From assembly GCA_036000105.1 (NCBI GenBank), contig DASYGE010000012.1, positions 789,798-853,797 on the forward strand: DNA of 64,000 bases, written 5' to 3'. Position 1 is the stretch's first letter. Every line of letters starts with the position of its first letter. The DNA comes from DASUBN01 sp036000105 (lineage in GTDB: Bacteria; Pseudomonadota; Gammaproteobacteria; Natronospirales; REEB76). Of this stretch, positions 11,838 to 20,164 are shown piece after piece. The position numbers were made by a program, and so were the translations under genes. The notes beneath the pieces were generated by a model. The model had not been told where the DNA came from. It searched no databases and saw only the letters and a program-made list of their open reading frames with translations.

Positions 11838-13682
11838 ATGGCTAAGCGGATGGGGTTCAGTGGGCGGCCGGTGTTGCTGGCGTTATTCGTCGTGCTGGTC
11901 CTCGTGGATTTCTTCGTCTTGGGCGGGCTCACCTACATAGAGCACCCGCTGCAGGATTTCCTGGTGCGCATCCATTCCGCCACCCGTGTGCCGGATCCGG
12001 GCGTGGTGGTGGTGGATGTGGACGATCCGAGCCTGCTGGCCGCCCAGAAAGATATGGGCATCAGCTGGCCCTGGCCCCGTTCCATGTACGCCGACCTGCT
12101 GAACGGCCTCATGAAGCAGGGCCCCAAGGCGGTGGTCTTCGACATCTACTTCGTGGACCCGGACAACCTGCGCCCGGAGAACGACCGTTATCTGATCCAG
12201 ACCGCCGCTCCCGACGATCGGGTGTATTTCCCGGTGGTGCGTCTCGAAGGCGCCGATGACAGCAAGGCCGCGGTGGAACTCAAGGATTATCCGCCGCAGT
12301 TCGGTTTCGAACCCGGGCCGGACGCTGATCCCGATGCCCGCGCCGCCATGCTGTTCCCGCTGCCGCAGCTCGCCATCACCGGGCGCGTGGGCGTGGTGAA
12401 TTTCCTGCAGGATGCGGACAAGGTGGGTCGCCGCTACTACAACTACTACGACGCCTATGGCTGGCAGCTGCCGTCCCTGCCGGTGAAAGTGGCGGAAGGT
12501 CTCGGTTACAGCGTGCCGACCGGGGATTCCTTCGTGCTCAACTGGCGCGGCCGCGCTGGCGGCATCCCCCACGTACCCTTCTATGCTCTCTACACCGACA
12601 TGCAGCGGCGCGTCTCAGCGCGTCCGGCGAACGAGTTCAAGGACAAGATCATCGTCATCGGCACCAATGCTGCGGGTCTCGGCGATGCCCACCCGACGCC
12701 GCTCTCCGCCGCCTATGGCGGCGTGGACATCCTCGCCACCGCCCTCGCTAACCTCAAGGACGGCGACTGGCTGCGGCGTGGCCCGCCCTGGAGCGGAGCG
12801 TTGCTGGCGCTCGCGCTGGTGCTGGGGCTCGCCGCCTTCTTCGGTCGCGGCCATGGCCCGTTCCAGATCGGGCTCGGGCTCCTCGTGGTCACGCTCGTGG
12901 TGGTGCTGTGCACCTATCTCCTGCTGCGATTCCGCTGGCTCATGCCCGTGATGCAGCCGTTGATCTTCGCCTGGCTGTTCTACGTCAGCATGGCCCTGGC
13001 CGAATACCTGCGTGAGCGCCGCGAGCGCCAGGTGGCCATCGGCATGTTCGGCCGCTTCCTGGATCCGCGCGTGGTGGCGGATCTCGTCAAGAACCAGCGC
13101 AACCTCCTGGACGAAGGCGCCAAGAGCCGCGAAGTCACGCTCCTGTTCTCGGACATCCGCGGCTTCACCACCCTCTCCGAGACCCGCACGCCCGAGCAGG
13201 TGGTGGCCATCCTCAACCGTTATTTCACCCTGCAAGTGGACGTGGTGTTCCGCCACGGCGGCACCGTGGACAAGTTCATCGGCGATTGCATCATGGCCTT
13301 CTGGGGCGCACCGCTGCCGGATGAAGACCAGGCCAAGAATGCCGTGGCCGCCGCCCTCGAGATGAGCAAAGTGCTGCTGGAGTTCCGCAAGGACCTGGGC
13401 GACCTCGCCGAAGTCTTCGACGTCGGCATCGGCATCCACACAGGCCAGGCTGTGGTCGGCTTCATGGGCTCCGAGAACAAGCTGGATTACACCGCCATCG
13501 GCGACACCGTGAACCTGGCGAGCCGCATCGAAGGCCAGACCAAGGGCATCGCCCGGGTGCTCGTGTCCGCCGCCACCCGCGAGCGCTGCGGCGGTGCCTT
13601 TGACTTCGTGCTCCGCGGCACTTATAAAGTGAAGGGCCGGACCGAGCCGGTCGAGCTGTACGAACCCCTGGAGAGAGCATGA
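11838..13682 (+). CDS. CHASE2-domain adenylate/guanylate cyclase
   Basis: 614 residues. TM1 lies at about 8-28, then a periplasmic CHASE2 sensor domain (about 30-300), three closely spaced membrane helices (about 316-400), and a class III nucleotidyl cyclase domain (about 425-600). Both metal-binding Asp are present (D439 in LFSDIRGF, D483 in GDCIMAFW), as is the YTAIGDTVNLASRIEG block, so it should be active; cAMP is the likelier product. The start MAKRMGFSGR follows a strong GGGAGGGG site; an in-frame upstream extension overlaps the thioesterase and is rejected. Its stop overlaps the next start (ATGA). The CHASE2 ligand is unknown. Confidence 0.93.
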   Translation: MAKRMGFSGRPVLLALFVVLVLVDFFVLGGLTYIEHPLQDFLVRIHSATRVPDPGVVVVDVDDPSLLAAQKDMGISWPWPRSMYADLLNGLMKQGPKAVVFDIYFVDPDNLRPENDRYLIQTAAPDDRVYFPVVRLEGADDSKAAVELKDYPPQFGFEPGPDADPDARAAMLFPLPQLAITGRVGVVNFLQDADKVGRRYYNYYDAYGWQLPSLPVKVAEGLGYSVPTGDSFVLNWRGRAGGIPHVPFYALYTDMQRRVSARPANEFKDKIIVIGTNAAGLGDAHPTPLSAAYGGVDILATALANLKDGDWLRRGPPWSGALLALALVLGLAAFFGRGHGPFQIGLGLLVVTLVVVLCTYLLLRFRWLMPVMQPLIFAWLFYVSMALAEYLRERRERQVAIGMFGRFLDPRVVADLVKNQRNLLDEGAKSREVTLLFSDIRGFTTLSETRTPEQVVAILNRYFTLQVDVVFRHGGTVDKFIGDCIMAFWGAPLPDEDQAKNAVAAALEMSKVLLEFRKDLGDLAEVFDVGIGIHTGQAVVGFMGSENKLDYTAIGDTVNLASRIEGQTKGIARVLVSAATRERCGGAFDFVLRGTYKVKGRTEPVELYEPLERA

Positions 13683-14203
13683 GACGTCCGTTGTTCATAG
13701 GTGCGTTGCTGCTGCTCGTCCTCGGAGTGGTGCAGGCGAGTTCCGGCGGCACCATGGCCCAGACCGTGACCACGGCCAAGATGAACGACGGCCCGCATTC
13801 CGATGCCAAGGCCATCGGCAGCGTACCGGTCAACACCAGTCTCACCATCATCGAGCGCCACGGCGGCTGGTACCACGTGCGCCTCGCCGACGGCCAGACC
13901 GGCTGGCTGCCCATGACCAACCTGCGGCTGAACTACGGCAACGCCCGCGGCAGTAGCAGCGGCAGTTCCAGCTCCGGCTTCTTCAGCCTGTTCGAGAGCG
14001 GTCGTTCCGGCGCCGCCGGCACCACCGCCACCACCGGCGTGCGCGGCCTCAACACCGGTGATATCTCCAACGCCAAGCCAGATCCCCAGGCGGTCACCGA
14101 ACTGAACCAGTGGGCTGCCAAACCGCCGGAGGCCCGCCAGTTCGCCGACCAGTTGCCGGCGAAGGCCGTGAAAGTGGATTACCTGCCGAAGGTGAAGCCA
14201 TGA
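13679..14203 (+). CDS. exported SH3-domain protein
   Basis: 174 residues. An N-terminal signal sequence or anchor (RRPLFIGALLLLVLGVVQASSGG) precedes a bacterial SH3 domain at about 27-85 with the GGWYHVRLADGQTGWLP signature. A Ser-rich linker and a low-complexity tail follow. SH3b domains in the periplasm usually bind peptidoglycan or protein peptides. Starts and stops overlap by 4 bp with both the cyclase before it and the M48 protease after it. The three proteins are therefore made together and probably work in one envelope process. Confidence 0.88.
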   Translation: MRRPLFIGALLLLVLGVVQASSGGTMAQTVTTAKMNDGPHSDAKAIGSVPVNTSLTIIERHGGWYHVRLADGQTGWLPMTNLRLNYGNARGSSSGSSSSGFFSLFESGRSGAAGTTATTGVRGLNTGDISNAKPDPQAVTELNQWAAKPPEARQFADQLPAKAVKVDYLPKVKP

Positions 14204-15084
14204 AGCGCCGCGCCGTATATCTGTTCGCGGGCGCTTTGGCGCTCGGCCTGCCCACCGCCGTGTTCGCCGGTCTCGATCTCGGCAGCCTCATCAGCACCAT
14301 CAAGCAGGCGGTCACGCCCGCCGACCTGCAGCAGGAAGAAGACATCGGCGCCGCCGCCGCCGCCACGCTCCTCGGCGCCTCCAAACCCATCACGAACGCT
14401 GCGGTGCAGGACTACGTGAACAAGGTGGGCTTGTGGGTGGCGCTGCAGAGCGACCGGCCGGACCTGCCCTGGCATTTCGCTGTGGTGGATTCGGATGACA
14501 TCGACGCCTTCGCCGCCCCCGGCGGTTACGTGTTCCTCACCCGCGGTCTGCTACTGCACATGCACAACGAAGCGGAACTCGCCGGCGTGCTCGGCCACGA
14601 GATCACCCACGTGGTCCTGAAGCATCACCTGAAGGAACTGCAGCGCGCCGCGCGTCTGGAGCTGGTGAGCCAGGGCGCCCAAGCCGGGTTGGCGGAGAAA
14701 GGGTACAACAGCAACTTGGACCAGCAGGCTTTCGACAAGATCTCCAACGCCACGCGCAACCTGTATGCCACGGGCCTGGACAAGGACGATGAGTTCGACG
14801 CGGATCGCGCCGGCGTGGTGCTGGCCGCCCGTGCAGGCTATGACCCTTACGGCCTCCTGGCCGTGCTCCAGACCCTGCAAGGGGTGGATCCCAAGAGCGG
14901 CAAGATGCAGCTCCTGCTCGCCACCCATCCCGCGCCGGCGGACCGCATCGCGGCACTCTCCGCCGCCATGGAGGCCGGACATATGGATAAGTATGGGAAC
15001 CAGGCAGAAGGACAGGAGCGCTTCATAGATGTGGTCAAGCAGCTGGTCCCGGCGAAACCGGCACCGGCAGCCGCTAGCAAGTAA
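14200..15084 (+). CDS. periplasmic M48 family metalloprotease
   Basis: 294 residues with a signal peptide (cleavage near VFA-GLD, about residue 24) and an M48 peptidase domain. The zinc motif is H133-E-I-T-H137 (LGHEITHVVLKHH), and the third ligand lies in the DEFDADRAG block. The domain resembles the periplasmic LoiP/YggG and BepA group, which degrade misfolded outer-membrane proteins, but no TPR region is present. It is translationally coupled to the SH3 protein. The start is the ATG overlapping the upstream TGA; an alternative 30 residues upstream lies inside the SH3 gene. Confidence 0.9.
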   Translation: MKRRAVYLFAGALALGLPTAVFAGLDLGSLISTIKQAVTPADLQQEEDIGAAAAATLLGASKPITNAAVQDYVNKVGLWVALQSDRPDLPWHFAVVDSDDIDAFAAPGGYVFLTRGLLLHMHNEAELAGVLGHEITHVVLKHHLKELQRAARLELVSQGAQAGLAEKGYNSNLDQQAFDKISNATRNLYATGLDKDDEFDADRAGVVLAARAGYDPYGLLAVLQTLQGVDPKSGKMQLLLATHPAPADRIAALSAAMEAGHMDKYGNQAEGQERFIDVVKQLVPAKPAPAAASK

Positions 15085-15132
15085 TGAAGTGAATCGTTAG
15101 CCGGCGCTCTCAGCCAGCATCTCGTCCATGAG

Positions 15133-15173
15133 CTCGTCGCATGCGACGAGCGCCCCGCCAGGAAGGCGGGGCG
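15133..15173. terminator. double palindrome after the M48 operon
   Basis: A perfect 18-bp palindrome (15133-15150) abuts a perfect 9-bp GC stem (15151-15159 with 15165-15173, loop AGGAA). There is no T-tract. Given its position between convergent genes it could act as a bidirectional barrier or an extragenic palindrome. Confidence 0.45.
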
Positions 15174-15222
15174 AGGAACGTCACCATGGATGGGTCAGTG
15201 CTACGCGAAAGAACCCGAAGTC

Positions 15223-15573
15223 TTATTTTTCTTCTTCGAGTATTTCATCCATAAATGCAATAGCCCTGCGCATGTGCGGCACCACGATAGTACCGCCCAC
15301 GACGAGCGCTACGCTCATCGCTTCGACTATTTCGTCTTTGCTGCAACCTGACTCTATACACTGACTGATGTGATATGAGACGCAATCATCACAACGCAAA
15401 ACCATAGATGTGGAGAGACCAAGAAGCTCTTTAGTCTTTTTGGGAAGCGCGCCATCCTGATAAGTGAGGCTATCAACAGAGAATACGCGCTTTATTACAC
15501 GGTTATCTTCTGCGAGGAGACGTTCATTCATCCTCGTGCGGAATTCGTTGAACTCTTTGACGCGCTTGCCCAT
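15223..15573 (-). CDS. carboxymuconolactone decarboxylase/AhpD-like protein
   Basis: 116 residues with the CMD fold signature. The C61-D-D-C64 pair followed by H68 (CDDCVSYHI) is the redox/proton-relay centre of AhpD-like alkylhydroperoxidases, and helix GCSKDEIVEAMSVALVVGG is the other family block. CMD proteins act either as gamma-carboxymuconolactone decarboxylases or as thiol peroxidase partners; the CxxC favours the latter. It lies 14 bp downstream of the arginase gene in the same direction, so it is probably co-transcribed with it. Base composition is noticeably lower in GC than its neighbours, hinting at later acquisition. Confidence 0.87.
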   Translation of the reverse strand: MGKRVKEFNEFRTRMNERLLAEDNRVIKRVFSVDSLTYQDGALPKKTKELLGLSTSMVLRCDDCVSYHISQCIESGCSKDEIVEAMSVALVVGGTIVVPHMRRAIAFMDEILEEEK

Positions 15574-15587
15574 GGGCCGGCCCTGTC

Positions 15588-16502
15588 TTAAAGAATAGTT
15601 CTGCCGAGAGCGGATTGGATCAACCAGACTGCGAACTTGCCCGTCTTATTTTCCATGTCCATGGTGGGATTTAGTTCCACCACTTCCATGCCCACGAGCT
15701 TATTGCTCTTCGAGAGCACTTCGCAGACCAGATGGGATTCGCGGAAGTTGAGCCCGCCGGGTACCGGCGTACCGACGCCGGGGGCCACGGAAGGGTCCGA
15801 GCCGTCCAGGTCATAGGAGAGATGGATGCCGGCGCTGGCCTTCCCAAGTATCTCCATGGCCTCTTCCAGGCAGTTGCTGGCGCCGCGCGCGTCTATCTCG
15901 CTCATGGTGAACACGCGCACGCCCAGTTCCTTCACCACCTTGGCTTCCTTGGCATCCACCTGGCGCACGCCGAAGATCACCACGTTCTCGGGCTTGAGGG
16001 CCGGTTGGCCGCCGCTGATGCCCGTGAGCTCCGGAAGACCCTTGCCGAGCAGTACCGAGAGCGGCATGCCGTGGATGTTGCCCGAAGGGCTCGTATCCGG
16101 CGTGTTCATGTCCGTGTGAGCGTCGCACCAGAAGATGCCGAGATCCTTGCCCTTGCGGCGGTAGTGGCGGGCCATGCCGGCCACGGTGCCGATGGCCTGG
16201 GAGTGGTCGCCGCCCAGGACCAGCGGGAACTCCCCGTTGTCGAGGGTGCTCTCCACCTTGTCTGCCAGCTCGCGGCAGACTTCGTTGATCACGTTGAGAT
16301 AGCGGGCGTTCTTCTCGCCGATCTCGGCGGCTTCCATGGAGACCTGGCCGATGTTGTGCATGCCCACCACCTCGTGGCCGATCTTCTTCAGTGCGGGCAC
16401 CACGCCGGCCACATGCATGGCGGAGGAACCCATGTCCGTGCCGCGGCGCCCGGCGCCGAGGTCGAGATGCACGTTGGTGATGCGTATTTTCTTTGAAGCC
16501 AA
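15588..16502 (-). CDS. rocF: arginase/agmatinase family ureohydrolase
   Basis: 304 residues from a TTG start. The manganese-binding motifs of arginases are present: GGDHSQAIG, DAHTDMNTP and SYDLDGSDPSVAPGVGTP. It should hydrolyse arginine to ornithine and urea. The start is uncertain. Homology begins at ASKKIRITNVHLDLGAGRRG, and the only upstream in-frame ATG (16619) would add 39 atypical residues and lies upstream of a good extended -10 element (16543-16551). So the TTG at 16502 is preferred, though no ribosome site is evident. Ornithine made here could feed the OlsB pathway. It is divergent from the PKHD hydroxylase gene. Confidence 0.88.
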   Translation of the reverse strand: MASKKIRITNVHLDLGAGRRGTDMGSSAMHVAGVVPALKKIGHEVVGMHNIGQVSMEAAEIGEKNARYLNVINEVCRELADKVESTLDNGEFPLVLGGDHSQAIGTVAGMARHYRRKGKDLGIFWCDAHTDMNTPDTSPSGNIHGMPLSVLLGKGLPELTGISGGQPALKPENVVIFGVRQVDAKEAKVVKELGVRVFTMSEIDARGASNCLEEAMEILGKASAGIHLSYDLDGSDPSVAPGVGTPVPGGLNFRESHLVCEVLSKSNKLVGMEVVELNPTMDMENKTGKFAVWLIQSALGRTIL

Positions 16503-16542
16503 GGGGATAACCGCTGGAAATACCGGGAAATGCAGGCCCAAG

Positions 16543-16551
16543 ATTGTATCA
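16543..16551 (-). promoter_or_regulatory. extended -10 promoter for arginase
   Basis: On the - strand TGATACAAT is an extended -10 (TGn plus TACAAT). No good -35 is seen. It predicts a transcript start near 16536, which is what excludes an arginase start at 16619. Confidence 0.5.
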
Positions 16552-16645
16552 TGCCCGCTGGGTCCGCCGCAGCGCGCGGCCTTTGCGTATTGACAGCCCC
16601 ATGTATGTACGGGTCTCATGATGCCGGGTAACCGAGGGGAAAGAC

Positions 16646-17317
16646 ATGCTTCTCAAGATAGACGGTCTGTTGAGTACCGCCGATGTCGCGCGCATCCGCG
16701 AGGCGCTCACCGGTGCCACCTTCGTGGATGGCCGCGTCACCGCGGGCGATGCGGTACGCAACGTCAAGAACAACCTGCAGGCCACGGGCCAGGAGAAGTT
16801 GCTGGATGAATCACGCCAGATCGTCGCCGTGGCCCTGCTCAAGAACGAACTCTTCACCCAGCGCATCCTGCCACGCCGCGTGCTGCCGGCCATGTTCAAC
16901 CGCTATGAGTCAGGCATGAACTATGGCGGCCATGTGGACAACGCCATCATGGGCGGCGGCGACCCCATGCGCGCCGATGTCTCCGTCACCGTCTTCCTCA
17001 CAGATCCCGCCGACTATGACGGCGGCGAACTCGTCATAGACACCGACGGCGAAGCCCGCAAGGTGAAGCTCGGCATCGGCGGCGCCGTCATATACGATGC
17101 CACCACCATCCACAGGGTCGAACCCGTCACCCGCGGCAGCCGTTTCGCCGCCATCGTCTGGGCCCAGAGCTTCGTGCGCGACGACAGCAAGCGCGAGATG
17201 CTCCAGGAGCTGTCGGAAGCCGCCCGCTGGGCGCGCACTGCATCTCCTGGGTCACATGAAGCCATGAAGATCAGCAAAGTCAGGGCCAATCTCATGCGCA
17301 TGTGGGCGGAGCTATAA
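16646..17317 (+). CDS. Fe(II)/2OG-dependent PKHD-type hydroxylase
   Basis: 223 residues of the PiuC/YbiX family. The iron-binding HVD motif appears in MNYGGHVDNAIM, followed by the RADVSVTVFLTDPADYDGGELVID strands, the distal His in TTIHRVEPVTRGSR and its following Arg for 2-oxoglutarate. PiuC homologues are often iron-regulated and sit next to TonB siderophore receptors; none is present here. A TTGACA (16590-16595) upstream could be a -35, but no good -10 is seen. It is the second 2OG oxygenase in 8 kb and is unrelated in architecture to the redoxin fusion. Confidence 0.92.
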   Translation: MLLKIDGLLSTADVARIREALTGATFVDGRVTAGDAVRNVKNNLQATGQEKLLDESRQIVAVALLKNELFTQRILPRRVLPAMFNRYESGMNYGGHVDNAIMGGGDPMRADVSVTVFLTDPADYDGGELVIDTDGEARKVKLGIGGAVIYDATTIHRVEPVTRGSRFAAIVWAQSFVRDDSKREMLQELSEAARWARTASPGSHEAMKISKVRANLMRMWAEL

Positions 17318-17327
17318 TGAGAGCGTC

Positions 17328-17918
17328 ATGAGCCTGCCCTACAGAGCTTTACCTCTCAGTCTGATGCCTTCCGGCACCCACCTGGCGCGCTCTGCCCACG
17401 AGCTTCCGGCCCAGGCCACGTCCATGAGCCCGGCCTTGCATGCCATGACCGATCTCACCCACGTCACCCCCGCCGGCATCGAGCCGGATGCCAGCCTGCA
17501 TAAGGCGGAGGAGCGCATGAAGCACGCCCAGGTGCGCCTACTGTTCGTGCTGGACATGAGAGGGGAACTCCTGGGGTTGGTCACCCTCAACGACATCCAC
17601 GGCGAGCGCCCGCTCAGGGTGCAGCGCGACCTCGGCATCACCCATGCGGAGATCCGGGTACGCGACATCATGACGCCCATCGGCCGGCTCGAGACCCTCT
17701 CCATGCGCGACGTGGAGGATGCGCGCATCGGCGACGTGATCCTTACGCTCAAACGCAGCGGCCGTCAGCATGCGCTGGTGGTGGAACGCACAGCGGAGGG
17801 TACCGCCATACGCGGCATCTTCTCCGTCACCCGCATCAGCCGCCAGCTCGGCATGCCGGTGGAGACCAGCGGCATAGCCTCCACGTTCGCAGAGCTCGAA
17901 GCGGCCTTAACTCATTGA
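17328..17918 (+). CDS. CBS-domain pair protein
   Basis: 196 residues made of two CBS modules. The first spans about residues 40-95 (LFVLDMRGELLGLVTLNDI) and the second about 110-180 (VRDIMTPIG, then HALVVERTAEGTAIRGIFSVTRI). CBS pairs bind adenine nucleotides and regulate partner proteins. With no attached effector domain the target is unknown. It starts 10 bp after the hydroxylase gene and is likely in the same transcript. Repeat copy B begins 6 bp after its stop codon. Confidence 0.85.
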   Translation: MSLPYRALPLSLMPSGTHLARSAHELPAQATSMSPALHAMTDLTHVTPAGIEPDASLHKAEERMKHAQVRLLFVLDMRGELLGLVTLNDIHGERPLRVQRDLGITHAEIRVRDIMTPIGRLETLSMRDVEDARIGDVILTLKRSGRQHALVVERTAEGTAIRGIFSVTRISRQLGMPVETSGIASTFAELEAALTH

Positions 17919-17924
17919 GAGTTA

Positions 17925-18145
17925 CTCAAAAGCTGCTCGGCAACTGCTCCCTGCGTTGCTCTACCTCCTGCATCCCTGCAGTCGTGCGCTTGGCGCCTGC
18001 GCTTTTGACCAGGGGCTCGAAACGAAGTTTCGAGCGGACATACAGGAGGTATGTTCTGGGCCATGAGCGGAGCAGGAGGCGTAGCGATATGGGTCTTATG
18101 CCGTGAAGCGCATGGATGCGTGAGAACGGCCGCGACGCTTTCGAG
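17925..18145 (+). repeat. dispersed structured repeat, copy B (with internal module)
   Basis: This copy has the same ends as copy A (CTCAAAAGC at 17925, GCTTTCGAG ending at 18145; one mismatch in the inverted repeat) and the same core and 3' nested hairpin (GCCGT, GCGCAT/ATGCGT, ACGGC). Between the GACCAGG and GGTCTTATG blocks it carries about 75 extra bases. Those hold a CTCGAAAC/GTTTCGAG hairpin, an ACATAC/GTATGT hairpin and a GAGCGGAGC...GGCGTAGCGAT segment. No gene is visible in 17919-18236. Confidence 0.72.
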
Positions 18146-18236
18146 GCTCATCGCGCATCCTCGTTAGCACTAACGTGTGGGCATGTTAAGCTTTCGCGCC
18201 GGCGTCGGCGGGCTTAAGATGTTTTAGGAAGCGAGT

Positions 18237-19103
18237 ATGTGGCAGTTAGTGCTGGGCGCCGTGATGATCAGCTTCTCGGCCGTGTTCGTGAAGCTGGTGC
18301 ACGTGCCGCCCACCGTGAGCGGTTTCTATCGGGTGTTCTTCGGCGGGATGATCCTGCTCGCAGTTGTGCTCTGGCGGCGCGAGCATCCGCGTCTCGATTC
18401 GGCCAGCTGGATCAAGCTCTTGCTCGCCGGTCTCTTCTTCGCCCTGGATCTCTTCTTCTGGCACCGCAGCATCCTGTATGTCGGCCCCGGCGTCGCCACG
18501 CTGCTGGCCAATTTCCAGGTGTTCGTCATGGCCGCGGTGGGCGTGCTGTTCCTGAAGGAGCGGCTCAGCCTCTTCCAGTGGCTCGCCATCGCCATGGCCA
18601 TGTTAGGCCTGGTGCTGTTGGTGGGGGCGGATTGGACCCATCTCTCGCCGCTCTACCACTGGGGCGTGATCCTGGCGCTCATCTCAGCGGTCGCCTATGC
18701 CGGCTACCTCCTGGCCCTGCGCAGCACGCGCAGTGCCACCGGCGGTTCCTCCTATAGCGCCATCACCATCACCTCCTTCGCATCGGCGGTGCTGCTCGCC
18801 ATCTCACTGAAGGTGGAAGGGGAGTCCTTCGCCATCCCTGCCTGGACGGATGCGGGTTGGTTGCTGCTCTATGGTCTGGTACCCCAGGTGTTGGGCTGGG
18901 TGCTCATCTCCCACAGCATGCATAAGGTGGATGCCTCCCAGGTGGGGCTGGTGTTGCTCCTGCAACCCGCCTGCGCGTTCATCTGGGACAGCCTCTTCTT
19001 CGGGCGGCACTTCACCGCACCGGAACTGGCCGGCGCGGCGATAACGCTGGTGGCGATCTACTTGGGTAGTTTGAGATTCAAGGCTCCGGTTAAGGCGGCC
19101 TAG
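18237..19103 (+). CDS. EamA-family drug/metabolite transporter (DMT)
   Basis: 288 residues, about ten membrane helices in two homologous EamA halves, each ending in a PxxA-like packing region (for example PGVATLLANFQVFVMAAVGVLFLKERLS near residue 85). DMT exporters move amino acids, nucleotides or drugs across the inner membrane. The substrate is not predictable. The start ATG follows AGGAAGCGAGT. It stands as a single gene after repeat copy B and converges on the lipid kinase gene. Confidence 0.9.
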   Translation: MWQLVLGAVMISFSAVFVKLVHVPPTVSGFYRVFFGGMILLAVVLWRREHPRLDSASWIKLLLAGLFFALDLFFWHRSILYVGPGVATLLANFQVFVMAAVGVLFLKERLSLFQWLAIAMAMLGLVLLVGADWTHLSPLYHWGVILALISAVAYAGYLLALRSTRSATGGSSYSAITITSFASAVLLAISLKVEGESFAIPAWTDAGWLLLYGLVPQVLGWVLISHSMHKVDASQVGLVLLLQPACAFIWDSLFFGRHFTAPELAGAAITLVAIYLGSLRFKAPVKAA

Positions 19104-19154
19104 CTCTCCGTCATACCGGCGAAAGCGGGTATCCAGCTCTTGATAGGCGGGGTT

Positions 19155-20087
19155 TCAGCAAATTACTTCTAGCGCTTTCGGCAACACCTCGATTTCCAGC
19201 TTCATAGCACCTGTGTAAGTCAGTTCACCGTCTGCATGTATGGGCAGCGGCACATCCGATTCCACCGACAGCCGACCAGTCCGGAACTTCACCACTTTGG
19301 GATGGCTCATATGCTCGCCTTTCAGAACCTGGGGCAGGAGCTGCAGGATGCCGAGGCGGCCCATGCCCTTGGCCACCACCACGTCGAACATGCCGTCGTC
19401 GATCTCGGCATCCGGTGCCATCACGAAAGCCCCGCCTTCCACCCGGCCGTTGTTCACCGTGAGCAGCGTGATGTCCGTCTCGAACTCCTCGCCGTCGTGG
19501 CGCACCTTCACCCGCGGCCGGGAATGTTGCAGCAGCAGGATCTTCGCGAGCGCGATGCCATACACCGCGTTGCCCCGGATCCAGCGGATGTCGTTGGCCT
19601 CCAGCGCCACCTGGGCATCGAAGCCTATGCCCAGACCGTTCGCGAAAAAGTATGTGTTGCTGTCCTCGCTCCCGGCATCCTGCCTCCCGCGACGTTCGTA
19701 CGTCCATGTACATTGCCCCGCATCCACGAAGCGCGTCTCGCCCCTGGCGATGCGCCAGCAGGCTTCCCGCCAGTCTTGCTTTAAGTCCAGCATCTTGGCG
19801 AAATCGTTGCCGGTGCCCACGGGGATCACCCCCAAGGGCGCGCCGCCGCCGGCTTTCAGCCAGCCGTTCACCGCCTCGTGCACCGTGCCGTCGCCGCCGG
19901 CGATGATCACCACTTTGGGCTTCTCCTGCATGGCCGCCTGCACCTTGGCCTCCACGTCGCCCTGGCCGGTGCTGTTCAGTATCCGAGTAGGAAGCCCAAG
20001 CTCGTGCAGATAGCGGCCCACGGCGGGGCCGAGTTCGCGGCCCAAGCCGCGACCTGCCTCGGGATTGACGATCAAAGTTGCGCGCAT
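19155..20087 (-). CDS. diacylglycerol/lipid kinase family protein (YegS-like)
   Basis: 310 residues. The DAGK catalytic domain shows IIAGGDGTVHEAVNG near residue 62 and PVGTGNDFAKML near 95, the nucleotide-binding signature of YegS/DgkB-type soluble lipid kinases. The C-terminal beta-sandwich has the NNGRVEGGAFVMAPDA and D(G)MFDV motifs. It should phosphorylate diacylglycerol or a related lipid at the membrane surface. The start MRATLIVNPEAGRG is the usual N-terminus. It lies downstream of the marR-type gene in the same direction (77 bp gap). Confidence 0.93.
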   Translation of the reverse strand: MRATLIVNPEAGRGLGRELGPAVGRYLHELGLPTRILNSTGQGDVEAKVQAAMQEKPKVVIIAGGDGTVHEAVNGWLKAGGGAPLGVIPVGTGNDFAKMLDLKQDWREACWRIARGETRFVDAGQCTWTYERRGRQDAGSEDSNTYFFANGLGIGFDAQVALEANDIRWIRGNAVYGIALAKILLLQHSRPRVKVRHDGEEFETDITLLTVNNGRVEGGAFVMAPDAEIDDGMFDVVVAKGMGRLGILQLLPQVLKGEHMSHPKVVKFRTGRLSVESDVPLPIHADGELTYTGAMKLEIEVLPKALEVIC

Positions 20088-20164
20088 GTCGTTCTTCTGC
20101 GTACTGCGAAGCGCGACTTAGCTTACTGGATTACAGCCGCGTGTCACGCGGCTCAAGACGAGAC

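Noticed and set aside
15732..16496. 254-codon + strand frame across the arginase gene
   Set aside because: Antisense to arginase with low-complexity Ala/Gly/His composition; no family resemblance.
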